Assembly: GCA_964573115.1 (NCBI GenBank)
Contig: CAZNIP010000047.1
Coordinates: forward strand, 1 to 23,427
Length of the DNA: 23,427 nucleotides
Direction: 5' to 3'
Source: CAYOID01 sp964573115
GTDB taxonomy: Bacteria; Desulfobacterota; Desulfovibrionia; Desulfovibrionales; Desulfothermaceae
The notes beneath the pieces are model-generated. The model saw only the letters and a program-made list of their open reading frames with translations, was not told where the DNA came from and made no database searches. The translations under genes and the position numbers were made by a program. Positions 13,783 to 22,149 of this stretch are shown piece by piece. How positions within the stretch are numbered: the stretch's first letter is position 1; each line of letters begins with the position of its first letter.

Positions 13783-15087
13783 ATGGCAGATCTTCACGAA
13801 CTGGCTCGCCTCCTCAATGAACTCGACGATCAGATGGCCGCCTGCATGAAGTGCGGCATGTGCCAGGCTGCGTGTCCCCTGTATGCTGAAACCGGTCGGG
13901 AGACCGACGTCGCCAGGGGCAAGATCGCCCTGGTGGAAAACCTGGCTTCAGAGATGCTCAAGGACCCCAAAGGGGTCAAGGAGCGCCTGGATCGCTGCCT
14001 GCTGTGCGGGTCATGCGCAGCCAACTGCCCAAGCGGAGTCAAGGTCCTGGACATCTTTCTCAAGGCCAGGGCCATCCTGGCCGGGTACCTGGGACTCTCC
14101 CCGGCCAAAAAGGCCATTTTCAGAGGCATGCTGGCCAGGCCCAAGCTCATGGACACCCTGCTCTCTTCAGCATCCAGGCTCCAGGGGGTCTTTGCCAAAC
14201 CGGTCAACGAAACCCTGGGCTCCTCCTGCGCCAGGTTCATGTCCCCTCTTCTCGGAGACCGCCACTTCGTGCCCCTGGCCAGAAAACCCTGGCACAGAGA
14301 GCATCCGGCCCTGAACACCCAGCGGGGCAAAAGCGGACTCAAAGTGGCCTTCTACCCGGGCTGCCTCGTGGACAAGATCTTTCCCAGGATCGCCAGGGCC
14401 GTCCTGAAGGTCATGGAGGTCCACGGAGTCGGGCTGTTCATGCCCACAGATCAGGTCTGCTGCGGCATTCCGGCCCTCTCTTCCGGGGATCAGGCCACGT
14501 TCCAGAATCTGGTCCGGAAAAACATCGATATTTTCAGTCCTCAGGATTTTGATGTCCTGATCACGCCATGTGCGACCTGCACCTCGACCATCAAGAAGAT
14601 CTGGCCCCTCATGGCCGAGTCCTTTTCCGGTCCGGTGCAGAACAAAATCCATGTCCTGGCTGACAGGACCATGGACGTGAACGCCTTTCTCGTGGACAAG
14701 CTGCGCATCAGCCCGGCTGAAACAGATGGCCAGCCCCGCCGCAGGGTGACCTACCACGATCCCTGTCACCTCCGAAAATCCCTTGATGTCTCCGAGCAGC
14801 CGAGGGCGGTGGTTCAAACCAATCCGGCCTACGACTTCCATGAAATGAGAGACCCTGACCGCTGCTGCGGCATGGGCGGCAGCTTCAACCTCCTGCACTA
14901 CGACCTCTCCAAACAGGTCGGCGACAAGAAACGACAGGCCATCCTCGATTCCCAGGCAGAGGTGGTCTGCACAGGATGCCCTGCCTGCATGATGCAGATC
15001 ACAGACCTCCTGTCCCACGCCGACAGTGACATCCAGGTCAGGCACCCGATCGAGCTCTATGCTGAAACCCTGGACTTGAGTTCATAG
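13783..15087 (+). CDS. Iron-sulfur/CCG-domain subunit of the lactate dehydrogenase (GlcF type)
   Basis: This 434-aa electron-transfer partner of the preceding flavoprotein has two ferredoxin-type clusters in its N-terminal part (Cys21, 24, 27, 31 and Cys72, 75, 78, 82). Two CCG domains follow: Cys194, Cys226-Cys227 and Cys263/266, then Cys328, Cys361-Cys362 and Cys396/399. CCG domains of this kind in heterodisulfide reductase and GlcF hold unusual 4Fe-4S clusters. There is no signal peptide or membrane segment, so membrane association would need a partner. It probably passes electrons to the quinone pool or to a heterodisulfide-reductase-like complex. Gene spacing of two bases to GlcD supports a fixed complex. 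Confidence 0.93.
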   Translation: MADLHELARLLNELDDQMAACMKCGMCQAACPLYAETGRETDVARGKIALVENLASEMLKDPKGVKERLDRCLLCGSCAANCPSGVKVLDIFLKARAILAGYLGLSPAKKAIFRGMLARPKLMDTLLSSASRLQGVFAKPVNETLGSSCARFMSPLLGDRHFVPLARKPWHREHPALNTQRGKSGLKVAFYPGCLVDKIFPRIARAVLKVMEVHGVGLFMPTDQVCCGIPALSSGDQATFQNLVRKNIDIFSPQDFDVLITPCATCTSTIKKIWPLMAESFSGPVQNKIHVLADRTMDVNAFLVDKLRISPAETDGQPRRRVTYHDPCHLRKSLDVSEQPRAVVQTNPAYDFHEMRDPDRCCGMGGSFNLLHYDLSKQVGDKKRQAILDSQAEVVCTGCPACMMQITDLLSHADSDIQVRHPIELYAETLDLSS

Positions 15088-15119
15088 TCTCAAGAGGACA
15101 TCAAACAAGGGAGAGATGT

Positions 15120-15749
15120 ATGGAACCCAAGGACATGCTCGGCACATTCCAGGACAAAGCCCAGGGTGTCTCAGCCACGGTTGTCAGGTCCGAGTCCCTC
15201 GAATCGGCCCTTGACTATGCCGTGGAGGTCTGTGCCGGCAAGGAGGCCTGCCAGCTCCTGGTGTCCGGATGTGACCAGCCTTTGTCGGAAAAAGCCTCTG
15301 ACCTCTGCGAGCTCAAGGAATGGAGCAGGCTCATGGCCGCTCCCGGCCTGGACCAGACAACCCTGGACAGGCTGACCCCCCTGTGCCGGGACCGGGACAT
15401 CAAGCTCATCAACAAAGGGCTGCGGGAGCACCTCGGTGGGATCGATGTCGGGCTGACTTTTGCCGATTACGGCCTTGCCGACACCGGATCCCTGGTCATC
15501 GATTCAAGCGATGAAAACATCCGCCTGGCGACCATGATCAGCGAGGTTCATGTGGCCCTGCTGCCGCTTTCCCGGCTGGTTCAGGATTCCTATGCCCTGG
15601 AGACGACCTTGAAGTCCCATTTTGAGCAGCAGGCGAACTACATGGCTTTCATCACCGGGGCCAGTCGGACTGCTGATATCGAACGGGTGCTCACCCTGGG
15701 CGTGCACGGTCCCCTGGAGCTGCACATCGTTATATTGACCGCGATGTGA
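15120..15749 (+). CDS. lutC: LutC-type LUD-domain protein of lactate utilization
   Basis: This 209-aa LUD-domain protein resembles LutC/YkgG, a required part of the LutABC L-lactate oxidation complex. The signature GLADTGSLVI (118-127) and the closing TGASRTADIERVLTLGVHGP (179-198) are well preserved. AGGGAG at 15108-15113 gives the start. It follows the GlcF-type gene by 32 bases and precedes the LutB/LutA fusion, so both lactate dehydrogenase types share one gene cluster. The catalytic role of LutC itself is not well understood. Confidence 0.9.
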   Translation: MEPKDMLGTFQDKAQGVSATVVRSESLESALDYAVEVCAGKEACQLLVSGCDQPLSEKASDLCELKEWSRLMAAPGLDQTTLDRLTPLCRDRDIKLINKGLREHLGGIDVGLTFADYGLADTGSLVIDSSDENIRLATMISEVHVALLPLSRLVQDSYALETTLKSHFEQQANYMAFITGASRTADIERVLTLGVHGPLELHIVILTAM

Positions 15750-15754
15750 TTTCA

Positions 15755-15777
15755 ATTGCCGGCGTTCGGCCTGCAAT
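15755..15777 (+). other. Intercistronic hairpin between lutC and the lutB fusion
   Basis: ATTGC at 15755-15759 pairs with GCAAT at 15773-15777, and GGC pairs inside with GCC around a GTTCG loop, with one mismatch. A second small stem (CGCGGC 15867-15872 with GCCGCG 15878-15883) lies just before the next ribosome-binding site. Both could tune relative protein amounts. Confidence 0.4.
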
Positions 15778-15900
15778 CGATCATGATCCAGTCAATCCTG
15801 TGCATCTTGTCGAAGACCCTGTGTCTGAGAGGCTTTTGAAGTGTCCTCCTTATTTCAACGGATCAGCGCGGCCAAGAGCCGCGGTGATAAGGAGAAGGGA

Positions 15901-18060
15901 ATGCAAACCGCCAAAGATCTTCCCGAATACCGGCAAGAGGTCAAACAATCTCTGGATAAGGATTTCCAGCGCAAGGCCCTGGACACCTTCGCCAAAGCCT
16001 ATCGGCAGAGCAGGGCCAACGCCTTCTCCGGCATGGATCTGCAAGGCCTGATTGATGAAATCAGCCAGGCCAAAGACGAAGCCCTTCCCCATCTGGAGGC
16101 CATGTTCAAGGCCTTCAAAGCCCGGGCTGAAGCCAAAGGGGTGACAGTTCACCTGGCCAAGTCAGCCCGCGAGGCCAACAGGATCATCTCCTCCATCGCC
16201 AGGGAGCATGACTGCCAGAAAATCGTCAAGTCCAAGTCCATGACAGCTGAGGAGACCCTGCTCAATCATCATCTGGAAGATCTTGGACTCGAGGTCACTG
16301 AAACCGATCTCGGGGAATGGATCATCCAGCTCCGGCACGAAGGCCCATCGCATATGGTCATGCCGGCCATCCACCTCTCCAAGGAACAGGTTGGCGACCT
16401 CTTCACCGAAGTCACCGGGCAGCTCCAGGACAACGAGATCGAAAAGCTGGTCAAGGTGGCCCGCAGGGAGCTCAGGCAACGGTATGTCGATGCCGACATG
16501 GGCATTTCAGGAGCCAATTTCGCCATTGCCGAGAGCGGCACCCTCGGAATCGTGACCAACGAAGGCAATGCCAGGCTGGTGACCACCCTGCCCAGGGTCC
16601 ATGTGACCCTCACCGGCATCGACAAGCTCGTACCCACCCTGCACGATGCTTTGCGGGTCCTGAAGGGGCTTCCCAAAAACGCCACCGGCCAGAACATCAC
16701 CTCCTACGTGACCTGGATCACCGGGGCCAACGAATGCCAGTCGGCCCCCGGGAACACGAAGAACATGCACGTCGTCTTTCTGGACAACGGCCGGCTGTCC
16801 ATGTCCAGAGACCCTGTGTTCTCCGAGGCCCTCAAATGCGTCCGCTGCGGAGCCTGCGCCAATGTCTGCCCGATCTACCGCCTGATCGGAGGTCATACCT
16901 ACGGCCACATCTACATCGGGGCCATCGGGCTCATTCTGACCTACTTCTTTCATGGACACGAAAAGGACATGAACCTTGTCCAGAACTGCCTCAACTGCCA
17001 GGCCTGCAAGGACGTCTGCGTTGCCGGGATCGACCTGCCTCGGCTGATCAAGGAGACCCAGGCCCTGATTCAGTCCGAGCAGCGCCGTCCGGCCCTGAAC
17101 ATGGCCCTGTCAGTCCTGCTCACCAATCGACGGCTCTTTCACGCCATGCTTCGCAGCGCGAAAGTGGCTCAGAAACCGGTCACCGGTCGTTCCCAGTACC
17201 TGCGCCACCTCCCCCATTTCTTTCTCAAGGACCACGACTTCAAATCCCTGCCGGCCATTGCCCGGAAACCCTTTCGGGACCGGTGGTCCAAGATCCGCCC
17301 CAGAGTGGAAAAACCTCTCTTCACCGTGGCCCTGTTTGCGGGCTGCCTTCAGGACTTTGTCTATCCCGAGCAGCTGGAGCAAGCCATGGCCTTGCTGCGG
17401 GGGCAGCGGATCCAGGTCGACTTCCCCATGCAGCAGGGCTGCTGCGGCCTCCCGGCCCAGATGGTCGGAGAGAAAAAAGCGGCCCGGGAAGTAGCCACCC
17501 ACAACATCAGCGTTTTCGACCCGTCCAAATATGACGCCATCCTGACCCTGTGCGCCTCCTGCGGCTCGCATCTCAAGGAGAACTATCCCCATCTGCTGGC
17601 TGGCCAGAGCGGGCTGCAGGTCAAAGTGCAGCAGTTTTCCGACCGGATCATGGATTTTTCATCATTTCTCTACCGGGTGGCCAAGCTGGAGAGGTCCATG
17701 TTCAAGCCAACCGGGCCTCGTTTCGCCTACCACGCCCCCTGCCATCTCTGCCGTGGCCTTGGAGTCAAGAAAGGGCCGAGGGAGCTCCTCAAAGAGGCCG
17801 GCCTTGACTACATCCCCCATGAAGAAGAGGAAACCTGCTGTGGCCTTGGCGGGACCTATGCCGTCAAATTCCCGGAGCTCTCCTCGACCATGGTCACTGC
17901 CAAGCTCGACCTGGTGACCAGAATGGGGGCCCAGATGCTGGTCACGGACTGCCCCGGCTGCATCATGCAGCTGCGGGGAACAGCTGAAAAGCAGAAAAGG
18001 CCTCTGGAGGTGCTGCACACGGTTGAGGCTTTGACGAAGCAGCTGCATTTCAAGAGTTGA
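15901..18060 (+). CDS. Fused LutB-LutA type lactate oxidation iron-sulfur protein
   Basis: This 719-aa protein joins three modules. A LUD domain at about 60-295 contains AESGTLGIVTNEGNARL (210-226). Two ferredoxin-type clusters follow (Cys313, 316, 319, 323 and Cys363, 366, 369, 373). Two CCG domains close it (Cys482, Cys514-515, Cys551/554; then Cys614, Cys646-647, Cys684/687). In Bacillus LutB carries the LUD and ferredoxin parts and LutA the CCG parts, so this chain covers both. With LutC it should oxidise L-lactate to pyruvate and hand over electrons. The start at 15901 has AAGGAG at 15889-15894; the frame is open from GTG 15841, but that stretch contains a stem-loop and lacks a good site. 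Similar fusions lie in the Desulfovibrio lactate region. The stop codon lies inside an 18-base tandem repeat. Confidence 0.92.
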   Translation: MQTAKDLPEYRQEVKQSLDKDFQRKALDTFAKAYRQSRANAFSGMDLQGLIDEISQAKDEALPHLEAMFKAFKARAEAKGVTVHLAKSAREANRIISSIAREHDCQKIVKSKSMTAEETLLNHHLEDLGLEVTETDLGEWIIQLRHEGPSHMVMPAIHLSKEQVGDLFTEVTGQLQDNEIEKLVKVARRELRQRYVDADMGISGANFAIAESGTLGIVTNEGNARLVTTLPRVHVTLTGIDKLVPTLHDALRVLKGLPKNATGQNITSYVTWITGANECQSAPGNTKNMHVVFLDNGRLSMSRDPVFSEALKCVRCGACANVCPIYRLIGGHTYGHIYIGAIGLILTYFFHGHEKDMNLVQNCLNCQACKDVCVAGIDLPRLIKETQALIQSEQRRPALNMALSVLLTNRRLFHAMLRSAKVAQKPVTGRSQYLRHLPHFFLKDHDFKSLPAIARKPFRDRWSKIRPRVEKPLFTVALFAGCLQDFVYPEQLEQAMALLRGQRIQVDFPMQQGCCGLPAQMVGEKKAAREVATHNISVFDPSKYDAILTLCASCGSHLKENYPHLLAGQSGLQVKVQQFSDRIMDFSSFLYRVAKLERSMFKPTGPRFAYHAPCHLCRGLGVKKGPRELLKEAGLDYIPHEEEETCCGLGGTYAVKFPELSSTMVTAKLDLVTRMGAQMLVTDCPGCIMQLRGTAEKQKRPLEVLHTVEALTKQLHFKS

Positions 18061-18088
18061 AAAGGTTGAAGGAGTTGAAAAGGTTGAA
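18054..18088 (+). repeat. 18-bp tandem repeat across the lutB-fusion stop
   Basis: GAGTTGAAAAGGTTGAA occurs at 18054-18070 and again at 18072-18088, a period of 18 bases. It starts in the last codons and duplicates the TGA stop. AAGGTTGA (18080-18087) also pairs with TCAACCTT (18108-18115), so the second copy may be part of a weak hairpin. Confidence 0.7.
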
Positions 18089-18197
18089 AAAAACCACTTC
18101 AGACCTCTCAACCTTATCAACCCAGGGGCAACCATCGACCCGACAGATCAACGTCAAGCCACCCTCACCATCACGCATGACAGTTGCATGGCATGAT

Positions 18198-18226
18198 TTG
18201 ACCTCTGCTTTGATTGGTTCTATCAT
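18198..18226 (+). promoter_or_regulatory. Candidate sigma70 promoter of the pyruvate oxidoreductase gene
   Basis: TTGACC at 18198-18203 and TATCAT at 18221-18226 are separated by exactly 17 bases, each with one mismatch to consensus. Transcription would start near 18233, giving a 68-base leader. The gene can thus be expressed apart from the lactate genes. Confidence 0.6.
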
Positions 18227-18300
18227 CCGCCAGTTTGAAACAGCGATCCACAGAGCAAACAGAGTCGATGCTTTACAATTGATAAGCCAAGGAGAACACT

Positions 18301-21300
18301 ATGGCCAAAAAAACCCAAACCATTGATGGAAACACCGCTGCAGCCCATGTGGCCTATGGGCTCAGCGATGTGGCAGCCCTGTACCCGATCACCCCCTCTT
18401 CCTCCATGGGCGAGGTGGCTGATGAATGGGCTGCCCAGGGACGCGAGAACATCTTCGGGCAGCAGGTCCTGATCAGGGAGCTGCAGTCCGAGGCCGGGGC
18501 TGCCGGTGCCGTGCACGGGAGTCTGGCTTCCGGGGCCCTGACATCCACGTTCACCGCCTCCCAGGGCCTGCTGCTCATGGTCCCCAACCTGTACAAGATC
18601 GCCGGGGAGCTCCTGCCCGGCGTGTTCCATGTCTCGGCCAGGGCCATCGCCACCCATGCCCTGTCCATCTTTGGAGATCATTCCGATGTCATGGCCTGCC
18701 GGCAGATCGGCACCGCCCTGCTGGCCAACGCCTCTGTTCAGGAGGTCCTGGATCTGGGCCTGGTGGCCCATCTTTCGGCCATTGAAGGCAGCCTGCCCTT
18801 CATCAATTTCTTCGACGGCTTCAGGACCTCCCACGAGGTCCAGAAAGTGCAGATGATCGACTATGACGACATGGCCAACCTGGCCAACCACGAAGCCATC
18901 GAGGACTTCAGGTCCAGGGCCATGAACCCTGACCACCCCCATCTTCGCGGCACGAGCCAGAACCCGGACATCTTCTTCCAGAACCGGGAAGCCGCCAACG
19001 TCTTCTACGACCAGCTGCCTGGCATCGTCGAAGACAACATGAAGAAGGTCTCCAGGCTCACCGGGCGGCATTACAAGCTCTTCGACTATGTCGGCGACCC
19101 GGACGCCAGCCGAGTCGTGGTGTCCATGGGCTCGTCCTGCGAGACCATCGAGGAGGTGGTCAACCACCTGAACAAGAAGCATGAGAAGGTCGGGCTGATC
19201 AAAGTTCGCCTCTATCGGCCCTTTGTGCCCGAGGCCTTCCTCAATGTCCTTCCGGCCTCAACGGAACGGATCACGGTCCTGGATCGAACCAAAGAGCCAG
19301 GAGCTCTGGGCGACCCGCTCTACCAGGACATCTGCACCACTTTCATGGAGCGGGAGGAGATTCCGGTCTTGAGCGGCGGACGCTACGGGCTTGGCTCCAA
19401 AGAGTTCTCCCCGGCCATGGTCAAGGCCGTGTTCGACAACATGACCGTCCACGGACCCAAAAAGCATTTCACGGTGGGGATCGAGGATGATGTCACCCGG
19501 ACCTCCCTCGAGGTGGACGAGGCTTTTGAAGACACCACGCCTCACGACACGGTCCAGTGCAAGTTCTGGGGCCTCGGCTCCGATGGGACCGTAGGGGCCA
19601 ACAAGAGCGCCATCAAGATCATCGGCGACAACACCGACATGTTCGCCCAGGGGTACTTTTCCTACGACGCCAAGAAGTCTGGGGGCTACACGGTTTCCCA
19701 CCTCCGTTTCGGCAAGGACCCCATCCAGTCCACCTACCTGGTCACGGCAGCCGACTTCGTGGCCTGCCATCAGCCCAGCTACGTCAACCTCTACGACGTC
19801 CTGGAAGGCATCAAGGACAAGGGGACCTTCCTCCTCAACTCCCCCTGGACCTCAGTGGAGGCCATGGAAGAACACCTCCCGGCCAGCATGCGCAGGGCCA
19901 TCGCCCGAAAGGAGCTCAAGTTCTACACCATCGATGCGGTCAAGATTGCCGCCGATGTCGGCCTGGGCGGCCGGATCAACATGATCATGCAGACCGCGTT
20001 CTTCAACCTCTCTGAAGTCCTGCCCATCGATCAGGCCATCGACCTGCTCAAGGACTCGATCAAGAAGACCTACGGCAAGAAGGGCGACAAGGTCGTGAAC
20101 ATGAACATCGCGGCCGTGGATCAGTCCATCGAGAACATCGTGGAGATCACGTATCCGCAGTCCTGGCTCGAAGCCACCGACCTTCCCAAATCCCAGTCTG
20201 ACGAACCTGAGTTCGTTCAGAACGTGATGAAGCCCATTCTGGCCCTGAAGGGCAATGAGCTTCCTGTGAGCGCTTTTGAACCGGACGGCGTCTTTCCGGT
20301 GGGAACGACCAAGTTTGAAAAGCGCGGCGTGGCCATCAATGTCCCGGAATGGATCCCGGAAAACTGCATCCAGTGCAACCAGTGCGCCTTTGTCTGCCCG
20401 CATGCCTCCATCATCCCCGTGCTGCTCACAGACGAGGAAAAGCAGGCCGCTCCAGAGAGCTTCACCACTCTGGAAGCCAAAGGGAAAGAGCTCAAGGGCT
20501 ACCATCTGAGAATTCAGGTCAACCCTCTGGACTGTCAGGGGTGCGGCAACTGCGCAGATATCTGCCCGGCCAAGGAAAAGGCCCTGGTCATGCGTCCCCT
20601 GCACACCCAGACCAAGCAGGAAGTCCCCAACTACGACTTCTCAACCACCGTGGCCTATAAAAAGGACCTGCTCCCCAAGAGCTCGGTCAAGGGATCCCAG
20701 CTGCAGCAGCCCCTGCTGGAGTTCTCCGGGGCCTGTGCCGGATGCGGGGAGACCCCGTACGTCAAGCTTCTGACCCAGCTCTTCGGCGACAGGATGATGA
20801 TCGCCAATGCCACGGGCTGCACCTCGATCTGGGGTGGAACCGCGCCCACGGTTCCCTACTGCACGAACAAGGAAGGCCACGGCCCGACATGGGGCAACTC
20901 CCTGTTCGAAGACGCCGCCGAATTCGGCTACGGCATGCTCCTTGGCGTCAACCAGCGCCGCCAGAAGCTGGCCGACCTGATCGGTGAAGCCTTGCAGACC
21001 GGCGTTCCAGCCGAGTTCAAGGACGCCCTGCAGGGCTGGCTGGACAACAAGGAAGATCCTGAAGGCTCCCGGAAGTACGGGGACGACATCAGGCAGCACC
21101 TGATGTCCCATGAACCCAACAACATCCTGGATCAGATCTGGGGTCTCGAGGACATGCTGACCAAGAAGTCTGTCTGGGCCTTCGGCGGGGACGGCTGGGC
21201 CTATGATATCGGGTACGGCGGTGTTGACCATGTCCTGGCCTCAGGTGAAGACATCAACATCCTGGTCCTGGACACAGAGGTCTATTCCAACACTGGCGGG

Positions 21301-21954
21301 CAGTCGTCCAAGGCCACGCCCCTCGGCTCCATCGCCAAGTTCGCCGCATCCGGAAAAAAGACGAGCAAAAAGGATATGGGCAGGATGCTCATGACCTACG
21401 GCTACGTCTACGTGGCCTCCGTGGCCATGGGCGCCAACAAGCAGCAGCTCATCAAGGCCTTTACCGAGGCCGAATCCTATCACGGGCCGTCCATCATTTT
21501 CTGCTACGCCCCCTGCATCAACCAGGGCATTCAGAAAGGCATGGGCAAGACCCAGGAAGAAATGAAGCTGGCTGTGCAGTCCGGGTACTGGCCCCTGTAT
21601 CGCTACAACCCGGTGCTGGCCAAAGAGGGCAAGAACCCCTTCACCCTGGACTCCAAGGCCCCTGACGGAACATTGCAGACGTTCCTCTCCGGCGAAAACC
21701 GCTACAAGCTGCTGGAGCGAAGCTTCCCCGAAGAGTCAGAGAGGCTCCGGGCCCAGATGGAACAGGAGCTCCTGGTCCGCTATGAGACGTACCGCCGCAT
21801 GGCTGAAGAAGAACCCATCACCATCTCGGTTGGCGGAGTGGAAGCCCAGGGCGGTGAGCAGGCTGAGGCAGACCAGTGCGAAGTCAAGGAGGTCCCTGAA
21901 CAGGCCAGACCGGATTCCGGTGAACCCTGTGACGACGGAAGGTCGGGCAAATAG
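18301..21954 (+). CDS. por: Pyruvate:ferredoxin (flavodoxin) oxidoreductase
   Basis: This 1217-aa homodimeric-type enzyme cleaves pyruvate with CoA to acetyl-CoA, CO2 and reduced ferredoxin in the cytoplasm. Domain I has YPITPSS (28-34), Glu64 and Arg114. The ferredoxin-like domain has clusters at Cys689/692/695/699 and Cys745/748/751/755. The cluster nearest thiamine diphosphate would use Cys812, Cys815, Cys840 and Cys1072. The thiamine-diphosphate part shows GDGWAYDIG (963-971) and SNTGGQSSK, with Asn997. These positions nearly coincide with those I recall for the D. africanus enzyme. The tail carries Cys1193 and Cys1210, 17 apart, as in the protective disulfide of that enzyme's domain VII. 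AAGGAG at 18289-18294 fixes the start. It has its own promoter and a canonical terminator, so it is probably a strongly expressed single-gene unit that receives pyruvate from the lactate genes upstream. Confidence 0.97.
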   Translation: MAKKTQTIDGNTAAAHVAYGLSDVAALYPITPSSSMGEVADEWAAQGRENIFGQQVLIRELQSEAGAAGAVHGSLASGALTSTFTASQGLLLMVPNLYKIAGELLPGVFHVSARAIATHALSIFGDHSDVMACRQIGTALLANASVQEVLDLGLVAHLSAIEGSLPFINFFDGFRTSHEVQKVQMIDYDDMANLANHEAIEDFRSRAMNPDHPHLRGTSQNPDIFFQNREAANVFYDQLPGIVEDNMKKVSRLTGRHYKLFDYVGDPDASRVVVSMGSSCETIEEVVNHLNKKHEKVGLIKVRLYRPFVPEAFLNVLPASTERITVLDRTKEPGALGDPLYQDICTTFMEREEIPVLSGGRYGLGSKEFSPAMVKAVFDNMTVHGPKKHFTVGIEDDVTRTSLEVDEAFEDTTPHDTVQCKFWGLGSDGTVGANKSAIKIIGDNTDMFAQGYFSYDAKKSGGYTVSHLRFGKDPIQSTYLVTAADFVACHQPSYVNLYDVLEGIKDKGTFLLNSPWTSVEAMEEHLPASMRRAIARKELKFYTIDAVKIAADVGLGGRINMIMQTAFFNLSEVLPIDQAIDLLKDSIKKTYGKKGDKVVNMNIAAVDQSIENIVEITYPQSWLEATDLPKSQSDEPEFVQNVMKPILALKGNELPVSAFEPDGVFPVGTTKFEKRGVAINVPEWIPENCIQCNQCAFVCPHASIIPVLLTDEEKQAAPESFTTLEAKGKELKGYHLRIQVNPLDCQGCGNCADICPAKEKALVMRPLHTQTKQEVPNYDFSTTVAYKKDLLPKSSVKGSQLQQPLLEFSGACAGCGETPYVKLLTQLFGDRMMIANATGCTSIWGGTAPTVPYCTNKEGHGPTWGNSLFEDAAEFGYGMLLGVNQRRQKLADLIGEALQTGVPAEFKDALQGWLDNKEDPEGSRKYGDDIRQHLMSHEPNNILDQIWGLEDMLTKKSVWAFGGDGWAYDIGYGGVDHVLASGEDINILVLDTEVYSNTGGQSSKATPLGSIAKFAASGKKTSKKDMGRMLMTYGYVYVASVAMGANKQQLIKAFTEAESYHGPSIIFCYAPCINQGIQKGMGKTQEEMKLAVQSGYWPLYRYNPVLAKEGKNPFTLDSKAPDGTLQTFLSGENRYKLLERSFPEESERLRAQMEQELLVRYETYRRMAEEEPITISVGGVEAQGGEQAEADQCEVKEVPEQARPDSGEPCDDGRSGK

Positions 21955-21990
21955 CCGGCCATCCTGATCGCATTCCAGCGATCTCGAGGC

Positions 21991-22022
21991 AAAGGGGGGC
22001 TCTCGTGCCCCCCTTTTTCTTT
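21991..22022 (+). terminator. Canonical intrinsic terminator of the pyruvate oxidoreductase gene
   Basis: AAAGGGGGGC (21991-22000) pairs with GCCCCCCTTT (22007-22016) around a six-base loop, running into TTTTTCTTT. It is the only classic G+C stem with a T-tract seen in the window, 36 bases after the stop codon. Confidence 0.9.
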
Positions 22023-22149
22023 GGCCCGGCGTCTGGAACCCGGAAAAGAAAACGACATGACATATCAGGGCATTCGTTGTATGCTGCTGCATCATGACTT
22101 TTGGCAGCCGCATCATCCATGAGTGCTGAGCGCTTCGAAGGAGGAGAAG

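Noticed and set aside
14167..15045. Minus-strand open frame (292 aa) opposite the GlcF-type gene
   Set aside because: It is a shadow of a cysteine-motif protein with clear homology on the plus strand. No family features are visible.
16317..17534. Plus-strand open frame (405 aa) in another phase of the lutB fusion
   Set aside because: Its composition is biased toward Arg, Pro, Gly and His. The overlapping frame contains intact LUD, ferredoxin and CCG motifs.
18054..18088. Tandem repeat as a CRISPR fragment
   Set aside because: There are only two copies, one base apart, with no spacers and no cas genes.
18190..18206. TGGCATG near por as a sigma54 -24 element
   Set aside because: The required GC at -12 is absent (CC there). 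The overlapping TTGACC-17-TATCAT fits a sigma70 promoter much better.
18057..18326. Small plus-strand open frame (89 aa) between the lutB fusion and por
   Set aside because: It starts inside the tandem repeat, runs through the por promoter and ribosome-binding site, and overlaps the por start.
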